DNA of 64,000 nucleotides from Nonomuraea fuscirosea (GCF_003001935.1 NZ_PVNG01000022.1:62001-126000), one strand, 5' to 3'; positions 8,059 to 16,844 are shown, numbered from the stretch's first letter. Numbers and translations are program-made. Notes: generated by a model not told the origin, from the sequence alone.

Positions 8059-8676
8059 TCAGGTGAGCGTCACCGGGCCGGGCCGGCCGGACAGCACCAC
8101 GGTGAGCGTGGGCCGGCGGCCCTCGGCGAGGTCGAGCCGGGTGCCCACCGCCGCCAGATCGCGCCGTACGGCCTCGGGATCGGGATGGACGGCGGACACG
8201 GACACCAGCTCGACCACCGGCAGCCCGTCGGCGGGATGGCGGGCCGAGCCCCAGTCGATCAGGAACGGCACCAGCCGGCCGTGCCCGGCCCGGTCCGGCG
8301 GGGTGAGCCGCCAGCTCAGCAGCTCGCCGGACGGCGTGCGGCGGGACATGTCCTGCGGGTCTCCCGGGTCGTAGCCCTGCTCGCGGGCGCGGGCGGTCAC
8401 CGCGTCGATGTCCTCCACCGCCAGCGCCCACCCCGCCAGTCCGGCCGCCCGCAGCCCGTCGATCCCGAACGGGCGCGGCCCGGCCGGGTCCTCCTGCTCC
8501 GGGTCCGGCCCGACGATCTCCAGATAGCTGCGGCCGCCGAGCCCGACCAGCCGGTTGCGGGTGCCGAAGCCCGGGTGCCGGCCGCCCTCGGCCGGGCGCA
8601 CGCCGAGCAGCCGTTCCAGCTCGGCCACGGTGGCGTCGAGGTCGGGGGTGGCGTACACGAGATGGTCCAGGATCAT
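8059..8676 (-). CDS. VOC family protein (Glyoxalase_3-like)
   Basis: 205 residues starting at ATG 8676 (MILDHLVYATPDLDATVAEL). The N-terminal VOC module, the RNRLVGLGGRSYLEIVGPD segment and a second half with PFLIDWGSARHPADGLP match the long VOC form with a degenerate second module (PF13468-like). A longer in-frame extension to 8778 lacks domain content and a ribosome site. The reaction is unknown. It converges with the TetR gene and lies 53 bp from the GNAT gene on the same strand. Confidence 0.8.
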   Translation of the reverse strand: MILDHLVYATPDLDATVAELERLLGVRPAEGGRHPGFGTRNRLVGLGGRSYLEIVGPDPEQEDPAGPRPFGIDGLRAAGLAGWALAVEDIDAVTARAREQGYDPGDPQDMSRRTPSGELLSWRLTPPDRAGHGRLVPFLIDWGSARHPADGLPVVELVSVSAVHPDPEAVRRDLAAVGTRLDLAEGRRPTLTVVLSGRPGPVTLT

Positions 8677-8729
8677 GAACGCATTCCAGCACGCCGGGCG
8701 CCCCCGGCGGGCGTTTGGACCCGGCGCTC

Positions 8730-9320
8730 CTAGGAAAGCTTGAGGCGGGCCGCCAGGCGGTCGCGGTGCGGCGGCCACTCGTCGTCGAGGATGCCGAAGC
8801 AGACGGTGTCGCGCCAGGTGCCGTCGGACCTCCTGCGGTGCCGGCGCAGCGTGCCCTCGTGCAGGCCGCCGATGCGCTTGATGGCGTTCTGGGAGCGCAG
8901 GTTGAGGTTGTCGGTCTTGAGCAGGACGCGGTTGTAGCCGAGCGCGAAGGCGTGGTCGATCAGGAGCAGCTTGCAGCTCGTGTTCACGGCCGTGCGCCAG
9001 GCGGCGCGGCCGTACCAGGTCCAGCCGATCTCGATGCTCTCCTCGAAGCCGGGCACGTCGCAGTACGTGGTCCAGCCGACGGCCCGCCCGCTCTCCTTGG
9101 CGATGACCGCGTGGGGCACGTGCCGGTCGTCCTCGATCAGCGTCCGCGCGGTCGCACCCAGCGCGGCCTCCGTGCGCGGGGTGTCGATGGGCAGCCAGCG
9201 CCAGACGTCGTCGTCCCCGCCTCCGGCGGCGAACAGGTCGGGTACGTGGTCCAGGGCGAGCGGCTCGATCCGGACGACGTCGTTCTCGAGCACCACAGGC
9301 GCGGGCAGCTTCGCGGTCAT
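8730..9320 (-). CDS. GNAT family N-acetyltransferase (RimJ/RimL-like)
   Basis: 196 residues. The RimJ/RimL signature runs from VVRIEPLALDHVPDLF through SIEIGWTWYGRAAWRTAVN to RVLLKTDNLNLRSQNAIKRIG, ending with RDTVCFGILDDEW. Such enzymes acetylate N-terminal amines of proteins or small molecules using acetyl-CoA. The ATG at 9320 is preferred; a GTG nine bases upstream is also in frame. Its start faces the acyl-CoA dehydrogenase operon across about 105 bp. Confidence 0.87.
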   Translation of the reverse strand: MTAKLPAPVVLENDVVRIEPLALDHVPDLFAAGGGDDDVWRWLPIDTPRTEAALGATARTLIEDDRHVPHAVIAKESGRAVGWTTYCDVPGFEESIEIGWTWYGRAAWRTAVNTSCKLLLIDHAFALGYNRVLLKTDNLNLRSQNAIKRIGGLHEGTLRRHRRRSDGTWRDTVCFGILDDEWPPHRDRLAARLKLS

Positions 9321-9400
9321 GCGGGCCACCCTATGAGGCCAGGTCAGCCCGGTTCATGGCCACCTGTCCCTTTTTACGGGGAACCACCTGTCGACACTCA

Positions 9401-9416
9401 TACCGGCCGGTCGGTA
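9401..9416. promoter_or_regulatory. Operator in the acyl-CoA dehydrogenase promoter
   Basis: TACCGGC-CG-GTCGGTA is a near-perfect inverted repeat 10 bp upstream of the first dehydrogenase start. The same element, TACCGAC-TG-GTCGGTT, precedes the TetR gene that follows the operon (13467-13482), so both are probably bound by that regulator. Confidence 0.8.
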
Positions 9417-9426
9417 GGCTCACCGC

Positions 9427-10629
9427 ATGGACTTCGCCTATGACCACGTCACCGAGGACCTGCGCGAGCGACTGCTCCGCTTCATGGACGAATGCGTCTA
9501 TCCGGCCGAGCCCGCCTTCGAGGAGCAGGCGGCCACCTCCGGCTGGAGCCCGCCACCGCTGCTGGAGGACCTGAAGGACGAGGCCAGGAAGCGCGGCCTG
9601 TGGAACCTCTTCCTGCCGGGCGAGCACGGCTCGGGGCTGACGAACCTCCAGTACGCCCCGCTGGCCGAGATCATGGGCCGGAGTCCCAGCATCGCGCCCA
9701 CGGCCACGAACTGCGCCGCGCCCGACACGGGCAACATGGAAGTGCTGTCCATGTTCGGCAGCGAGTGGCAGCGCAAGGAGTGGCTGCGGCCGCTGCTCGA
9801 CGGCGAGATCCGCTCGGCGTTCGCGATGACCGAGCCCGACGTCGCCTCCTCCGACGCCACCAACATCTCCACCTCGATCACCCGCGACGGCGACGAGTAC
9901 GTCATCAACGGCCGCAAGTGGTTCATCTCCGGCGCGATGAACCCCGGCTGCAAGATCTTCGTCGTCATGGGCAAGACGAACCCCGAGGCGCCCAAGCACC
10001 GGCAGCAGAGCATGATCCTCGTCCCCCGCGACACCCCCGGGCTGCACGTCAAGCGCGGCATGCACGTGTTCGGCTACACCGACGCCGACCACGGGGGTCA
10101 CGCCGAGGTCGTGTTCGAGGACGTACGCGTGCCGGCGGAGAATCTCATCGGCGAGGAGGGCGGCGGCTTCGCCATCGCCCAGGCCCGGCTCGGCCCCGGC
10201 CGCATCCACCACTGCATGCGCCTGATCGGCATGGCCGAGCGCGCGGTCGAGATGATGTGCAAGCGGGCCCTGGGCCGGACCACCTTCGGCAAGCCCGTGG
10301 CCCAGCAGGGCGTGGTCCAGGACTGGATCGCCGAGTCCCGGATCAAGATCGAGCAGGCCCGGCTGCTCGTGCTCAAGACGGCCTGGCTGATGGACACGGT
10401 GGGCAACCAGGGCGCCCACACCGAGATCCAGGCCATCAAGATCTCCACTCCGATCACCGTGGAGTGGATCCTCGACAAGGCCGTCCAGGTGCACGGCGCG
10501 GGCGGCGTCTCCCAGGACTTCCCGCTGGCCGCCCTCTGGGCCGGGGCGCGCTCCCTGCGCCTGGCGGACGGGCCCGACGAGGTGCACAAGCGGTCGCTGG
10601 CCTATCGCGAGCTCAAGAGGTGGATGTGA
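9427..10629 (+). CDS. Acyl-CoA dehydrogenase (ACAD10/11-like)
   Basis: 400 residues. FAD/acyl-CoA dehydrogenase motifs include AFAMTEPDVASSDATNIS at about 135, VINGRKWFISGAM, and VQVHGAGGVSQDFPLA near the C-terminus. The sequence follows the ACAD10/11 branch, which acts on long, branched or hydroxylated acyl-CoAs. The operator 10 bp upstream of the ATG suggests TetR control and a very short leader. It is the first of three overlapping dehydrogenase genes; the stop TGA overlaps the next GTG. Confidence 0.92.
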   Translation: MDFAYDHVTEDLRERLLRFMDECVYPAEPAFEEQAATSGWSPPPLLEDLKDEARKRGLWNLFLPGEHGSGLTNLQYAPLAEIMGRSPSIAPTATNCAAPDTGNMEVLSMFGSEWQRKEWLRPLLDGEIRSAFAMTEPDVASSDATNISTSITRDGDEYVINGRKWFISGAMNPGCKIFVVMGKTNPEAPKHRQQSMILVPRDTPGLHVKRGMHVFGYTDADHGGHAEVVFEDVRVPAENLIGEEGGGFAIAQARLGPGRIHHCMRLIGMAERAVEMMCKRALGRTTFGKPVAQQGVVQDWIAESRIKIEQARLLVLKTAWLMDTVGNQGAHTEIQAIKISTPITVEWILDKAVQVHGAGGVSQDFPLAALWAGARSLRLADGPDEVHKRSLAYRELKRWM

Positions 10630-11789
10630 ACGAGACGGAGATCAAGGAGCGCGTGGCCGCGTTCCTCGGCGAGCACGATCCCGGCGGCGACCGGCTGGAG
10701 TTCCTGCGGGCCAGGTTCGACGCGGGCCTGGCCTGGGTGTGGTTTCCCGAGGGGCTGGGCGGGCTGGGGGCTCCCAGGGAGCTGCAGCAGGTCGTGGAGC
10801 GCGAGCTGGCCGACACGCCGCAGATCAACGGCGGGCTCCAGGGGATCGGGCTGGGCATGGCCGCCCCGACGATCCTGGCCTTCGGGACCGAGGAGCAGAA
10901 ACGCCGCTTCCTGCGCCCGCTGTGGACGGGGGAGGAGATCTGGTGCCAGCTCTTCAGCGAGCCGGGCGCGGGCTCCGACCTGGCCACGCTGGCGACCAGG
11001 GCGGTCAGGGACGGCGACGAGTGGGTGGTGGACGGGCAGAAGGTGTGGACGTCGGGTGCCCATCACGCCCGGTGGGCCATCCTCGTCACCCGTACCGACC
11101 CGGACGTGCCCAAACACCGCGGGATGACGTACTTCGTGTGTGACATGCACGCCCCCGGCGTCGAGGTGCGGCCGCTGCGCCAGATCACCGGCGAGGCCGA
11201 GTTCAACGAGGTGTTCCTGACCGGCGTGCGGCTCCCCGACGACCTGCGGCTCGGTGCGGTCGGCGACGGCTGGCGGGTCGCGCAGACGACGCTGATGAAC
11301 GAGCGGGTGGCCATCGGCGGCGCCCCCACCCGGCGCGGCGGCGGCGCGATGGCCGCCGTGCTCGGCGCCTGGCGCGAGCAGCCGGAGCTGCGCACCCACG
11401 ACCTGCACCAGCGGCTGCTGTCGCTGTGGGTGGAGGCCGAGGTCACCAGGCTGTCCGGGACGCGGTTGCGCGAGCAACTGTCCGCGGGCCAGCCGGGCCC
11501 CGAGGGGTCGGGCATGAAGCTGTCGTTCGCCCGGTTGAACCAGGCGCTGTCCGGGTTCGACGTGGAGTTCCGGCGTGACCTCGGCTACGACGACTGGGCG
11601 TTCCGCCGTTCCGAGGACGTCGACTTCTTCGGCCGCGGCCCCGGCTACCGCTACCTGCGGGCCAAGGGCAACTCGATCGAGGGCGGCACCTCGGAGATCC
11701 TGCGCAACATCATCTCCGAGCGGGTGCTCGGCCTGCCCTCGGAACCCCGTGTCGACAAGGACGTGCCCTGGAAGGACCTGCCGCGATGA
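10626..11789 (+). CDS. Acyl-CoA dehydrogenase, putative catalytic subunit
   Basis: 387 residues, starting at GTG 10626 that overlaps the previous stop by four bases (GTGA). Motifs are QLFSEPGAGSDLATLATRA, VDGQKVWTSGAHHARWAIL and the C-terminal SIEGGTSEILRNIISERVLG, which retains the glutamate region of catalytic acyl-CoA dehydrogenases. Together with the following, shorter dehydrogenase it resembles the paired alpha/beta dehydrogenases (FadE-type heterotetramers) that oxidise bulky acyl-CoAs in actinobacteria. Pairing is inferred from adjacency and complementary motif loss. Confidence 0.92.
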   Translation: MNETEIKERVAAFLGEHDPGGDRLEFLRARFDAGLAWVWFPEGLGGLGAPRELQQVVERELADTPQINGGLQGIGLGMAAPTILAFGTEEQKRRFLRPLWTGEEIWCQLFSEPGAGSDLATLATRAVRDGDEWVVDGQKVWTSGAHHARWAILVTRTDPDVPKHRGMTYFVCDMHAPGVEVRPLRQITGEAEFNEVFLTGVRLPDDLRLGAVGDGWRVAQTTLMNERVAIGGAPTRRGGGAMAAVLGAWREQPELRTHDLHQRLLSLWVEAEVTRLSGTRLREQLSAGQPGPEGSGMKLSFARLNQALSGFDVEFRRDLGYDDWAFRRSEDVDFFGRGPGYRYLRAKGNSIEGGTSEILRNIISERVLGLPSEPRVDKDVPWKDLPR

Positions 11790-12847
11790 CGCTGCTCTAC
11801 TCCGACGTCGAGGAGGAACTGCGCGCGGCGGTGCGCGGGCTGCTCGCCGACCGCTGCCCGCCGGCGACGGTGCTCAAGCGGATCGAGTCCGAGCCGTACG
11901 ACTTGGACCTGTGGAAGACGCTGGCCGGTGAGATCGGGGTGGCCGGGCTGCTCGTCCCCGAGGAGCTGGGCGGGGCCGGCGCCTCGGCCAGCGAAGTGGC
12001 CGTGGTGCTGGAGGAGCTGGGCCGGGCGGTGACGCCGGTGCCGTTCTTCACCAGCTCGGTGCTGGCCACGCGGGCGCTGCTGCCGACCCGCGACGCGCTG
12101 CTCGGCGAGCTGGCCGAGGGACGCAGGACGGCCGCGCTGACCGTGTCGTTCGCGGCGTCGCCGTACCAGCCGGGGCGGGGCTCGTCCGTGAGCGTGGACG
12201 GCGACGGGAGGCTGTCCGGGACCGTCACCGGCGTGGCCGGGGCCGAGGTGGCCGACGTGCTGCTCGTGCCGGTGGACGGCGACCTGTACGTGGTCGAGGG
12301 CGCCCCGGCCGAGGAGGCGACGGTCGAGGTGGTGACCTCGCTCGACCTGACCAGGCCGGTCGCCACCGTCACGCTGCGGCGGGCGCGGGCCCGGCGCGTG
12401 GGCGCGTGCGACCTGGCCGGGGTGCTGCGGTTCGGGGCGGGGCTGCTCGCCTCCGAGCAGCTCGGCGTGGCCGAGTGGTGCCTGGACACGACGCTGGCCT
12501 ACGTCAAGGAGCGGCACCAGTTCGCCCGGCCGATCGGCTCCTTCCAGGCGATCAAGCACCGCCTGGCGGATCTGTGGCTGGATGTGGTCAGGGCCAGGGC
12601 CGCCGCGCGGAACGCGGTCGCCGACGGCTCGTCGATCTCCGTGGCCGTGGCCCAGTCGTGGAACGCGGGCGTGGCCGTGCACGCCGCGGAGGAGGCGGTG
12701 CAGCTGCACGGAGGGATCGGGATGACGTGGGAGCATCCCGTGCACCTCTACCTCAAGCGGGCCAAGGCCGCCGAGATCGCGCTCGGCACGCCGGGCGACC
12801 ACCGGGAGGCGCTGGCCTCAATGGCGGACGTCCCCGGCCCGGGGTGA
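11786..12847 (+). CDS. Acyl-CoA dehydrogenase, putative non-catalytic partner subunit
   Basis: 353 residues, ATGA overlap with the gene before. The N-terminal domain (GLLVPEELGGAGASASEVAVVLEELG) and the C-terminal VQLHGGIGMTWEHPVHLYLKRAK are clear, but the protein ends with TPGDHREALA and lacks the EGT-type catalytic glutamate motif seen in its neighbour. Loss of that motif is characteristic of the partner chain in heterotetrameric actinobacterial dehydrogenases. Its 3' end overlaps the convergent TetR gene by 30 bp. Confidence 0.9.
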   Translation: MTLLYSDVEEELRAAVRGLLADRCPPATVLKRIESEPYDLDLWKTLAGEIGVAGLLVPEELGGAGASASEVAVVLEELGRAVTPVPFFTSSVLATRALLPTRDALLGELAEGRRTAALTVSFAASPYQPGRGSSVSVDGDGRLSGTVTGVAGAEVADVLLVPVDGDLYVVEGAPAEEATVEVVTSLDLTRPVATVTLRRARARRVGACDLAGVLRFGAGLLASEQLGVAEWCLDTTLAYVKERHQFARPIGSFQAIKHRLADLWLDVVRARAAARNAVADGSSISVAVAQSWNAGVAVHAAEEAVQLHGGIGMTWEHPVHLYLKRAKAAEIALGTPGDHREALASMADVPGPG

Positions 12848-13438
12848 GCCGCCGTCGCCGGATGCGGCTTCGAGCGAGGACAGCAGCAGGTCGGCGAAGT
12901 GCCGGCCGACCTGGGCGCCGGTGAGCGGCCCCGCCGCGGAGAACCACGTGCCCAGGTGGTGCACCGAGCCGAAGAAGTAGTCGACGACCAGCTCCGCCGG
13001 GACGCGGTCGCTGAAGATGCCGGTGCGCTGCCCCTCGGCCACGAGCGCGCGGAAGCGCTCGTGATAGCGGCGGCGCTCGGCGCGGACGTTCTTCTGTGTC
13101 TCGGGCGCGAGCAGGTGGATGGACCTGAAGAAGATCTTCGAGTCGTCGAGGTTCGCGGCCGTCGTCTCCACGACGTCGGCCGCGGCCCGGTGCAGGCGCT
13201 CGCGCAGCGTGCCAGGCCCGTCGGCGATCCGCGTCAGCCGGTCCATCTGCATGCGCAGGACGCGGGCGTAGATCTCGTGCAGCAGATCATCTTTTGAATC
13301 GAAATAGTGGTACATGGCGCCTTTGGTGACCCCGGCCGCCACCACGATCTCCTGGACCGAGGTGCTCTCGAAGCCACGCTCGGCGAACAGCCGGGTCGCC
13401 TCGGCGAGCAGGCGCTGTCTGACCGGTTCCTCTTTCAC
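12818..13438 (-). CDS. TetR/AcrR family regulator of the acyl-CoA dehydrogenase operon
   Basis: 206 residues from GTG 13438, chosen because AAGGGGG lies seven bases upstream; the longer frame to 13606 has no such site. The HTH (about residues 8-55: LLAEATRLFAERGFESTSVQ, TKGAMYHYFDSKDDLL) and the long helical C-terminal domain fit lipid-responsive TetR repressors. The palindrome TACCGAC-TG-GTCGGTT sits upstream of its own start and a near-identical copy sits before the dehydrogenase operon. An acyl-CoA or fatty acid effector is likely but inferred. Confidence 0.9.
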   Translation of the reverse strand: MKEEPVRQRLLAEATRLFAERGFESTSVQEIVVAAGVTKGAMYHYFDSKDDLLHEIYARVLRMQMDRLTRIADGPGTLRERLHRAAADVVETTAANLDDSKIFFRSIHLLAPETQKNVRAERRRYHERFRALVAEGQRTGIFSDRVPAELVVDYFFGSVHHLGTWFSAAGPLTGAQVGRHFADLLLSSLEAASGDGGSPRAGDVRH

Positions 13439-13466
13439 ACGATCCCCCTTGGTCACCGCCTTAGCG

Positions 13467-13482
13467 TACCGACTGGTCGGTT
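13467..13482. promoter_or_regulatory. Operator upstream of the TetR gene (autoregulation)
   Basis: TACCGAC-TG-GTCGGTT, an inverted repeat with six-base arms ACCGAC/GTCGGT and a two-base spacer, matching the operator at 9401-9416. It lies 29 bp upstream of the TetR GTG. Confidence 0.78.
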
Positions 13483-13620
13483 GCGGCAGGGTCAGTGGTC
13501 TTGCGGGTACTAATTCCGTCACCTTAGGCTCGCCTTGGTTAGGGAACGGGTATCTCTTGACCGGCGAGGGATCTTCGGCGTGGCAGATCCTGCAACACCT
13601 ACTCATTCGGGGAGTTTGCC

Positions 13621-14388
13621 GTGCCCGGTGGCTCTATCTACGTGCAGCCCAACGAGAAGTACACAGGATCTTCCCCGCAGTGGTGGTACGAGAAGTTCTG
13701 GCGCGAGGACGCGCCTGCCCGGCGTAAGTACCGATACGTCAAGGCCGCTGTGGGATTCGTCGTCGGCGTGGCGCTGGGCCTGCGGTTCGGCTTCGCCGGC
13801 GGCTCCGCGTTCACCGGACTGCTGCTGGCGGGAGCCGTCGCCGGAGGCGACTGGCTGCTGCATTGGCACGCCTTCCACAAGACGGCCGTGTGGCGCGGCG
13901 CGCGCCGCGGCGAGGCGATCACCGGCCGCATCCTGCGCCGGTCGCTCAGCCGCCACGGCTACCACGTCCTCGACGGCCGGGCGATCCGCGGCCAGGCCTC
14001 GATCGACCACCTGGTGATCGGTCCCGGCGGCGTCTGGATCCTCGACAACGAGTCGTGGGCCCCCGACATCGAGATCGCCTGCTACGCCGGACGGCTGTTC
14101 ATCGGCGAGAAGTACGGCAGCAAGGTCGCCAAACCGCTGGTGGAGCAGGCCGAGGCGTTCTCCGAGCTGCTGACGCGGGAGACCGGCGTCCCGGTGAGCA
14201 TCATGCCCGTGCTCGTGGTGCACTGCGGGATCCTGCCCAAGGAGGGCGTGGTCATGGGCGAGGGGCTCACCTTCGTCAAACCGCGGACGGTCGCCAGGCT
14301 CATCAAGTCGGCCGAGCCGGGGGCGCTCAACGAAGCCCAGATCGAGCTGCTGGCCCGTACCGCGGCCCGCGAGCTTCAGCGCGTCTAG
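13621..14388 (+). CDS. NERD domain protein (nuclease-related), membrane-anchored
   Basis: 255 residues from GTG 13621 with GGAG upstream. Residues about 43-80 form two hydrophobic segments (FVVGVALGLRFGFAGG, GLLLAGAVAGGDWLLHW). The following domain contains the NERD signature: ILRRSLSRHGYHVLDGRAI, ASIDHLVIGPGGVWILDNE, then a VEQAEAFSELL helix. NERD domains are related to restriction-type nucleases and often occur at the membrane. The D-x-E-x-K type active site is partly degenerate (SIDHLVIG, DNE), so activity is uncertain. It is monocistronic. Confidence 0.8.
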   Translation: MPGGSIYVQPNEKYTGSSPQWWYEKFWREDAPARRKYRYVKAAVGFVVGVALGLRFGFAGGSAFTGLLLAGAVAGGDWLLHWHAFHKTAVWRGARRGEAITGRILRRSLSRHGYHVLDGRAIRGQASIDHLVIGPGGVWILDNESWAPDIEIACYAGRLFIGEKYGSKVAKPLVEQAEAFSELLTRETGVPVSIMPVLVVHCGILPKEGVVMGEGLTFVKPRTVARLIKSAEPGALNEAQIELLARTAARELQRV

Positions 14389-14392
14389 CCCC

Positions 14393-14437
14393 GGGACTCA
14401 CGCGCTGGGGACTCACGCGCTGGGGACTCATGCGCTG
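14393..14437. repeat. 15-bp tandem repeat (3 copies) between convergent genes
   Basis: Three units of GGGACTCACGCGCTG at 14393-14407, 14408-14422 and 14423-14437 (one C-to-T change). They lie between the NERD stop and the VWA gene stop. On the minus strand each unit carries a TGA in the context GCG-TGA-G, the same as the true stop of the VWA gene at 14463-14465. Confidence 0.9.
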
Positions 14438-14462
14438 GGCTCACGGCGCGTTCAGCCGGGGC

Positions 14463-15830
14463 TCACGCCAGTGTCTCGATGAACGCGGTCAGCTGGGCGA
14501 CGTTACGGCACTCGTACATCGGCACGACCGTGCCGTAGTCGCTCGCGACCGAGTCGCCGGTGTCCCACTGCTGCCTCGGCTCGGGGTTGAGCCAGTAGGC
14601 GTGGCGGCACCGCGACGTCAGCGACTTCAGCACGTCGAGCGCGGGGGGCTGGTAATTGGAACGGGCGTCGCCCAGGATGAGCAGCGACGTCTTAGGGCCG
14701 ATCGCGTCGCCGTACCGTTCGGCGAAGCGCTCCAGCGCGTGCCCGTAGTTCGTCCGGCCGAAGCGCACCATGTCGGCCTCGTCGGCCAGCCTGGTCATGG
14801 CCTCCACCACGTCGGAGCCCGGCAGGAAGAACCGGGTGATCTCGTCCACGGTGTCCACGAAGCCGAACGCCCGTACCTTCGTGAACTGCTCTCTCAGCGC
14901 GTACGTGAGCAGCAGCGTGAAGTGCGCGAACGACGAGACCGAGTCACTGGTGTCGCAGAGGACGACCAGCTCGGGCTTGTGCGGCCGGGGCGGCTTGAAG
15001 TGGGTCGTCAGCGGCACGCCGCCGCTCTGCAGCGAGGCCCGCACAGTCCGGCGGAAGTCGAGTCTGCCCCGTTTGCCCTTCCTGTGCCTGATGGTCAGGC
15101 GAGCGGCCAGGCGCCGGGCCAGCGGATGCACCTCCCTGCGCAGCCGGGCCAGGTCCGCCTTGGTGACGCGGAGGAAGTCGACCTGGTCGAGCGGCGGGCG
15201 CACGGCGGAGCGGGCGATGCGCTCGATCCCCGAGTCCTCGGCGATGCGGCGGCGCACGTCGGTGGCCACGGCCTCCTCGAAGCGGCGCCGGTTGTCGTCG
15301 ACCCGCCGGCGCAGGGTCTTCTCCGCCAGCCCGCCGCGCTCGTGCCCCTGCAGCACACTCCGCAGGATGCCGGCCATCAGCGTCTCGGGCGACAGCGCCC
15401 GCATGACGCTGTAGGAGAACCAGTTCTGCCGTCCAGGCCCCGACTCCTGCCGGCCGAACCGCTCCACCATGGCCTGGGCGAACGCGCGCAGCTCCTGGTC
15501 GGTGGCCCCGGTCAGCAGCGCCGCCAGGTGCTCGCGCAGCTCCTTGACCTCCGCCTGCGCCAGGTCCGTACGCGGGACGTGGGGCCTGATCCCGCTCGTG
15601 GAGGCCGGGAACCACAGGTCGAACAGCACGTCGAACCCCGGCCGGTAGGCCGGCTTCTTGACCAGCGTGGCCGCGTACGCCGCCCGCAGCGACTCCCGGT
15701 CGGCCAGCTCGACCACCCGCAGCGCGTTCGCCGCGTCCAGCCCTTCCGCCACCGACACCGGCACCCCGGCCTCGCGCAGCGCGTGCACGAAGCCGACGTG
15801 CCGATCCACCAGGGATCCCGGCTCAGGCAT
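14463..15830 (-). CDS. VWA domain protein (CoxE-like)
   Basis: 455 residues. The C-terminal half is a von Willebrand A domain with the MIDAS-like VVLCDTSDSVSSFAHF (DxS-type) at about residue 300 and LLILGDARSNYQPPALDVL. The N-terminal half is a helical CoxE-type region (GFVHALREAGVPVSVAEGLDA). It overlaps the AAA ATPase gene upstream by 8 bp. MoxR-type AAA proteins with VWA partners act as chaperones that insert cofactors or activate enzyme complexes. The target is not encoded next to them. Confidence 0.9.
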   Translation of the reverse strand: MPEPGSLVDRHVGFVHALREAGVPVSVAEGLDAANALRVVELADRESLRAAYAATLVKKPAYRPGFDVLFDLWFPASTSGIRPHVPRTDLAQAEVKELREHLAALLTGATDQELRAFAQAMVERFGRQESGPGRQNWFSYSVMRALSPETLMAGILRSVLQGHERGGLAEKTLRRRVDDNRRRFEEAVATDVRRRIAEDSGIERIARSAVRPPLDQVDFLRVTKADLARLRREVHPLARRLAARLTIRHRKGKRGRLDFRRTVRASLQSGGVPLTTHFKPPRPHKPELVVLCDTSDSVSSFAHFTLLLTYALREQFTKVRAFGFVDTVDEITRFFLPGSDVVEAMTRLADEADMVRFGRTNYGHALERFAERYGDAIGPKTSLLILGDARSNYQPPALDVLKSLTSRCRHAYWLNPEPRQQWDTGDSVASDYGTVVPMYECRNVAQLTAFIETLA

Positions 15831-16662
15831 CGCCCAGCCCCAGCTCCTTGACCGCCCGCGTGTGGTCGGAGGCGTGCTTGAGCACGACGCCGAGCGTCCC
15901 CGCCACGGTCGCCTCGTCCAGCTCGTCGCGGCCGAGCGCCAGCAGCGTGTTGGCCCAGTCGACGGTCTCGGCCACGGACGGGGCCTTCTTCAGCTCCAGG
16001 GCGCGCAGCGTGGCCACCGTCCTGGCCAGCTGCTCGGCCAGCTCGGCCCGCAGCCCCGGCACCTGGGCCAGCACGATGTCCCGCTCGCGCTCGGGCGTGG
16101 GGTACTCGATGTGCAGGTAGAGGCAGCGCCGCTTGAGCGCCTCGGACAGCTCGCGGGTGGCGTTGGAGGTCAGCACCACGTACGGCTTGCGCGTCGCGGC
16201 GATCGTGCCCAGCTCGGGGATCGTCACCTGGAAGTCCGACAGCAGCTCCAGCAGCAGCCCCTCGACCTCGACGTCGGCCTTGTCGGTCTCGTCGATGAGC
16301 AGCAGGGTCGGCCGCTCGGACCTGATCGCCTTGAGCAGCGGCCGCTCCAGCAGGAACTCTTCGCTGAAGATGTCGTCGTCGGCGCTGGTGGCCTGGATCC
16401 GCAGCAGCTGCTTCTTGTAGTTCCACTCGTACAGGGCCCTGGCCTCGTCGAGCCCCTCGTAACACTGGAGCCTGATCAGATCGGCCCCCGTCGTCAGGGC
16501 CACCGCCTTGGCCAGCTGCGTCTTCCCGACCCCGGCCGGCCCCTCGACCAGCAACGGCTTGCCCAGCGCTGCGGCCAGGAACACCGAGGTGGAGATGGCG
16601 TCGTCGGAGAGGTAGTCCACGGCGGCGAGCCGCTCCGTCACATCGGTGGGCGAGTCGAACAT
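15823..16662 (-). CDS. MoxR-family AAA+ ATPase
   Basis: 279 residues. Walker A LLVEGPAGVGKTQLAKAVA at about residue 33, Walker B TLLLIDETDKAD, sensor 1 KPYVVLTSNATRELSEALKRR and sensor 2 around TPERERDIVLAQVP. This is the CoxD/MoxR class that works with a VWA partner. The pair with the overlapping downstream VWA gene forms a two-gene operon. MoxR/VWA pairs remodel enzyme complexes such as CO dehydrogenase or dehydrogenases; no client gene is adjacent here. Confidence 0.92.
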   Translation of the reverse strand: MFDSPTDVTERLAAVDYLSDDAISTSVFLAAALGKPLLVEGPAGVGKTQLAKAVALTTGADLIRLQCYEGLDEARALYEWNYKKQLLRIQATSADDDIFSEEFLLERPLLKAIRSERPTLLLIDETDKADVEVEGLLLELLSDFQVTIPELGTIAATRKPYVVLTSNATRELSEALKRRCLYLHIEYPTPERERDIVLAQVPGLRAELAEQLARTVATLRALELKKAPSVAETVDWANTLLALGRDELDEATVAGTLGVVLKHASDHTRAVKELGLGDA

Positions 16663-16763
16663 CGATGCTCCTGTTCTTGGGGCCGAACTTTATTCTAGCG
16701 GCTCATGTCCAGGGGAATCCGATTCGACCAGGATGCGGATCACCGGTATATTCCTTCCTGCCA

Positions 16764-16837
16764 GCGCCGCTAGCTCAGTTGGTCAGAGCAGCTGACTCTT
16801 AATCAGCGGGTCCGGGGTTCGAGTCCCTGGCGGCGCA
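16764..16837 (+). tRNA. tRNA-Lys (anticodon CTT)
   Basis: A 74-nt cloverleaf: acceptor GCGCCGC/GCGGCGC, D arm with AGCTCAGTTGGTCAGAGC, anticodon stem GCTGA/TCAGC around loop CTCTTAA (anticodon CTT), and T arm with GGTTCGAGTCC. CCA is not encoded (the discriminator A is followed by CCG). It lies upstream of the TIG protein gene and is followed 7 bp later by a 34-bp perfect palindrome. Confidence 0.97.
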
Positions 16838-16844
16838 CCGCGAC

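Noticed and set aside
13518..13542. Iron-box-like sequence TTAGGCTCGCCTT upstream of the NERD gene
   Set aside because: Only the centre agrees with the IdeR/DmdR consensus; the left half-site is wrong and the gene has no iron link.
14393..14437. Possible CRISPR-like repeats
   Set aside because: Units are directly adjacent without spacers and no cas gene is present.
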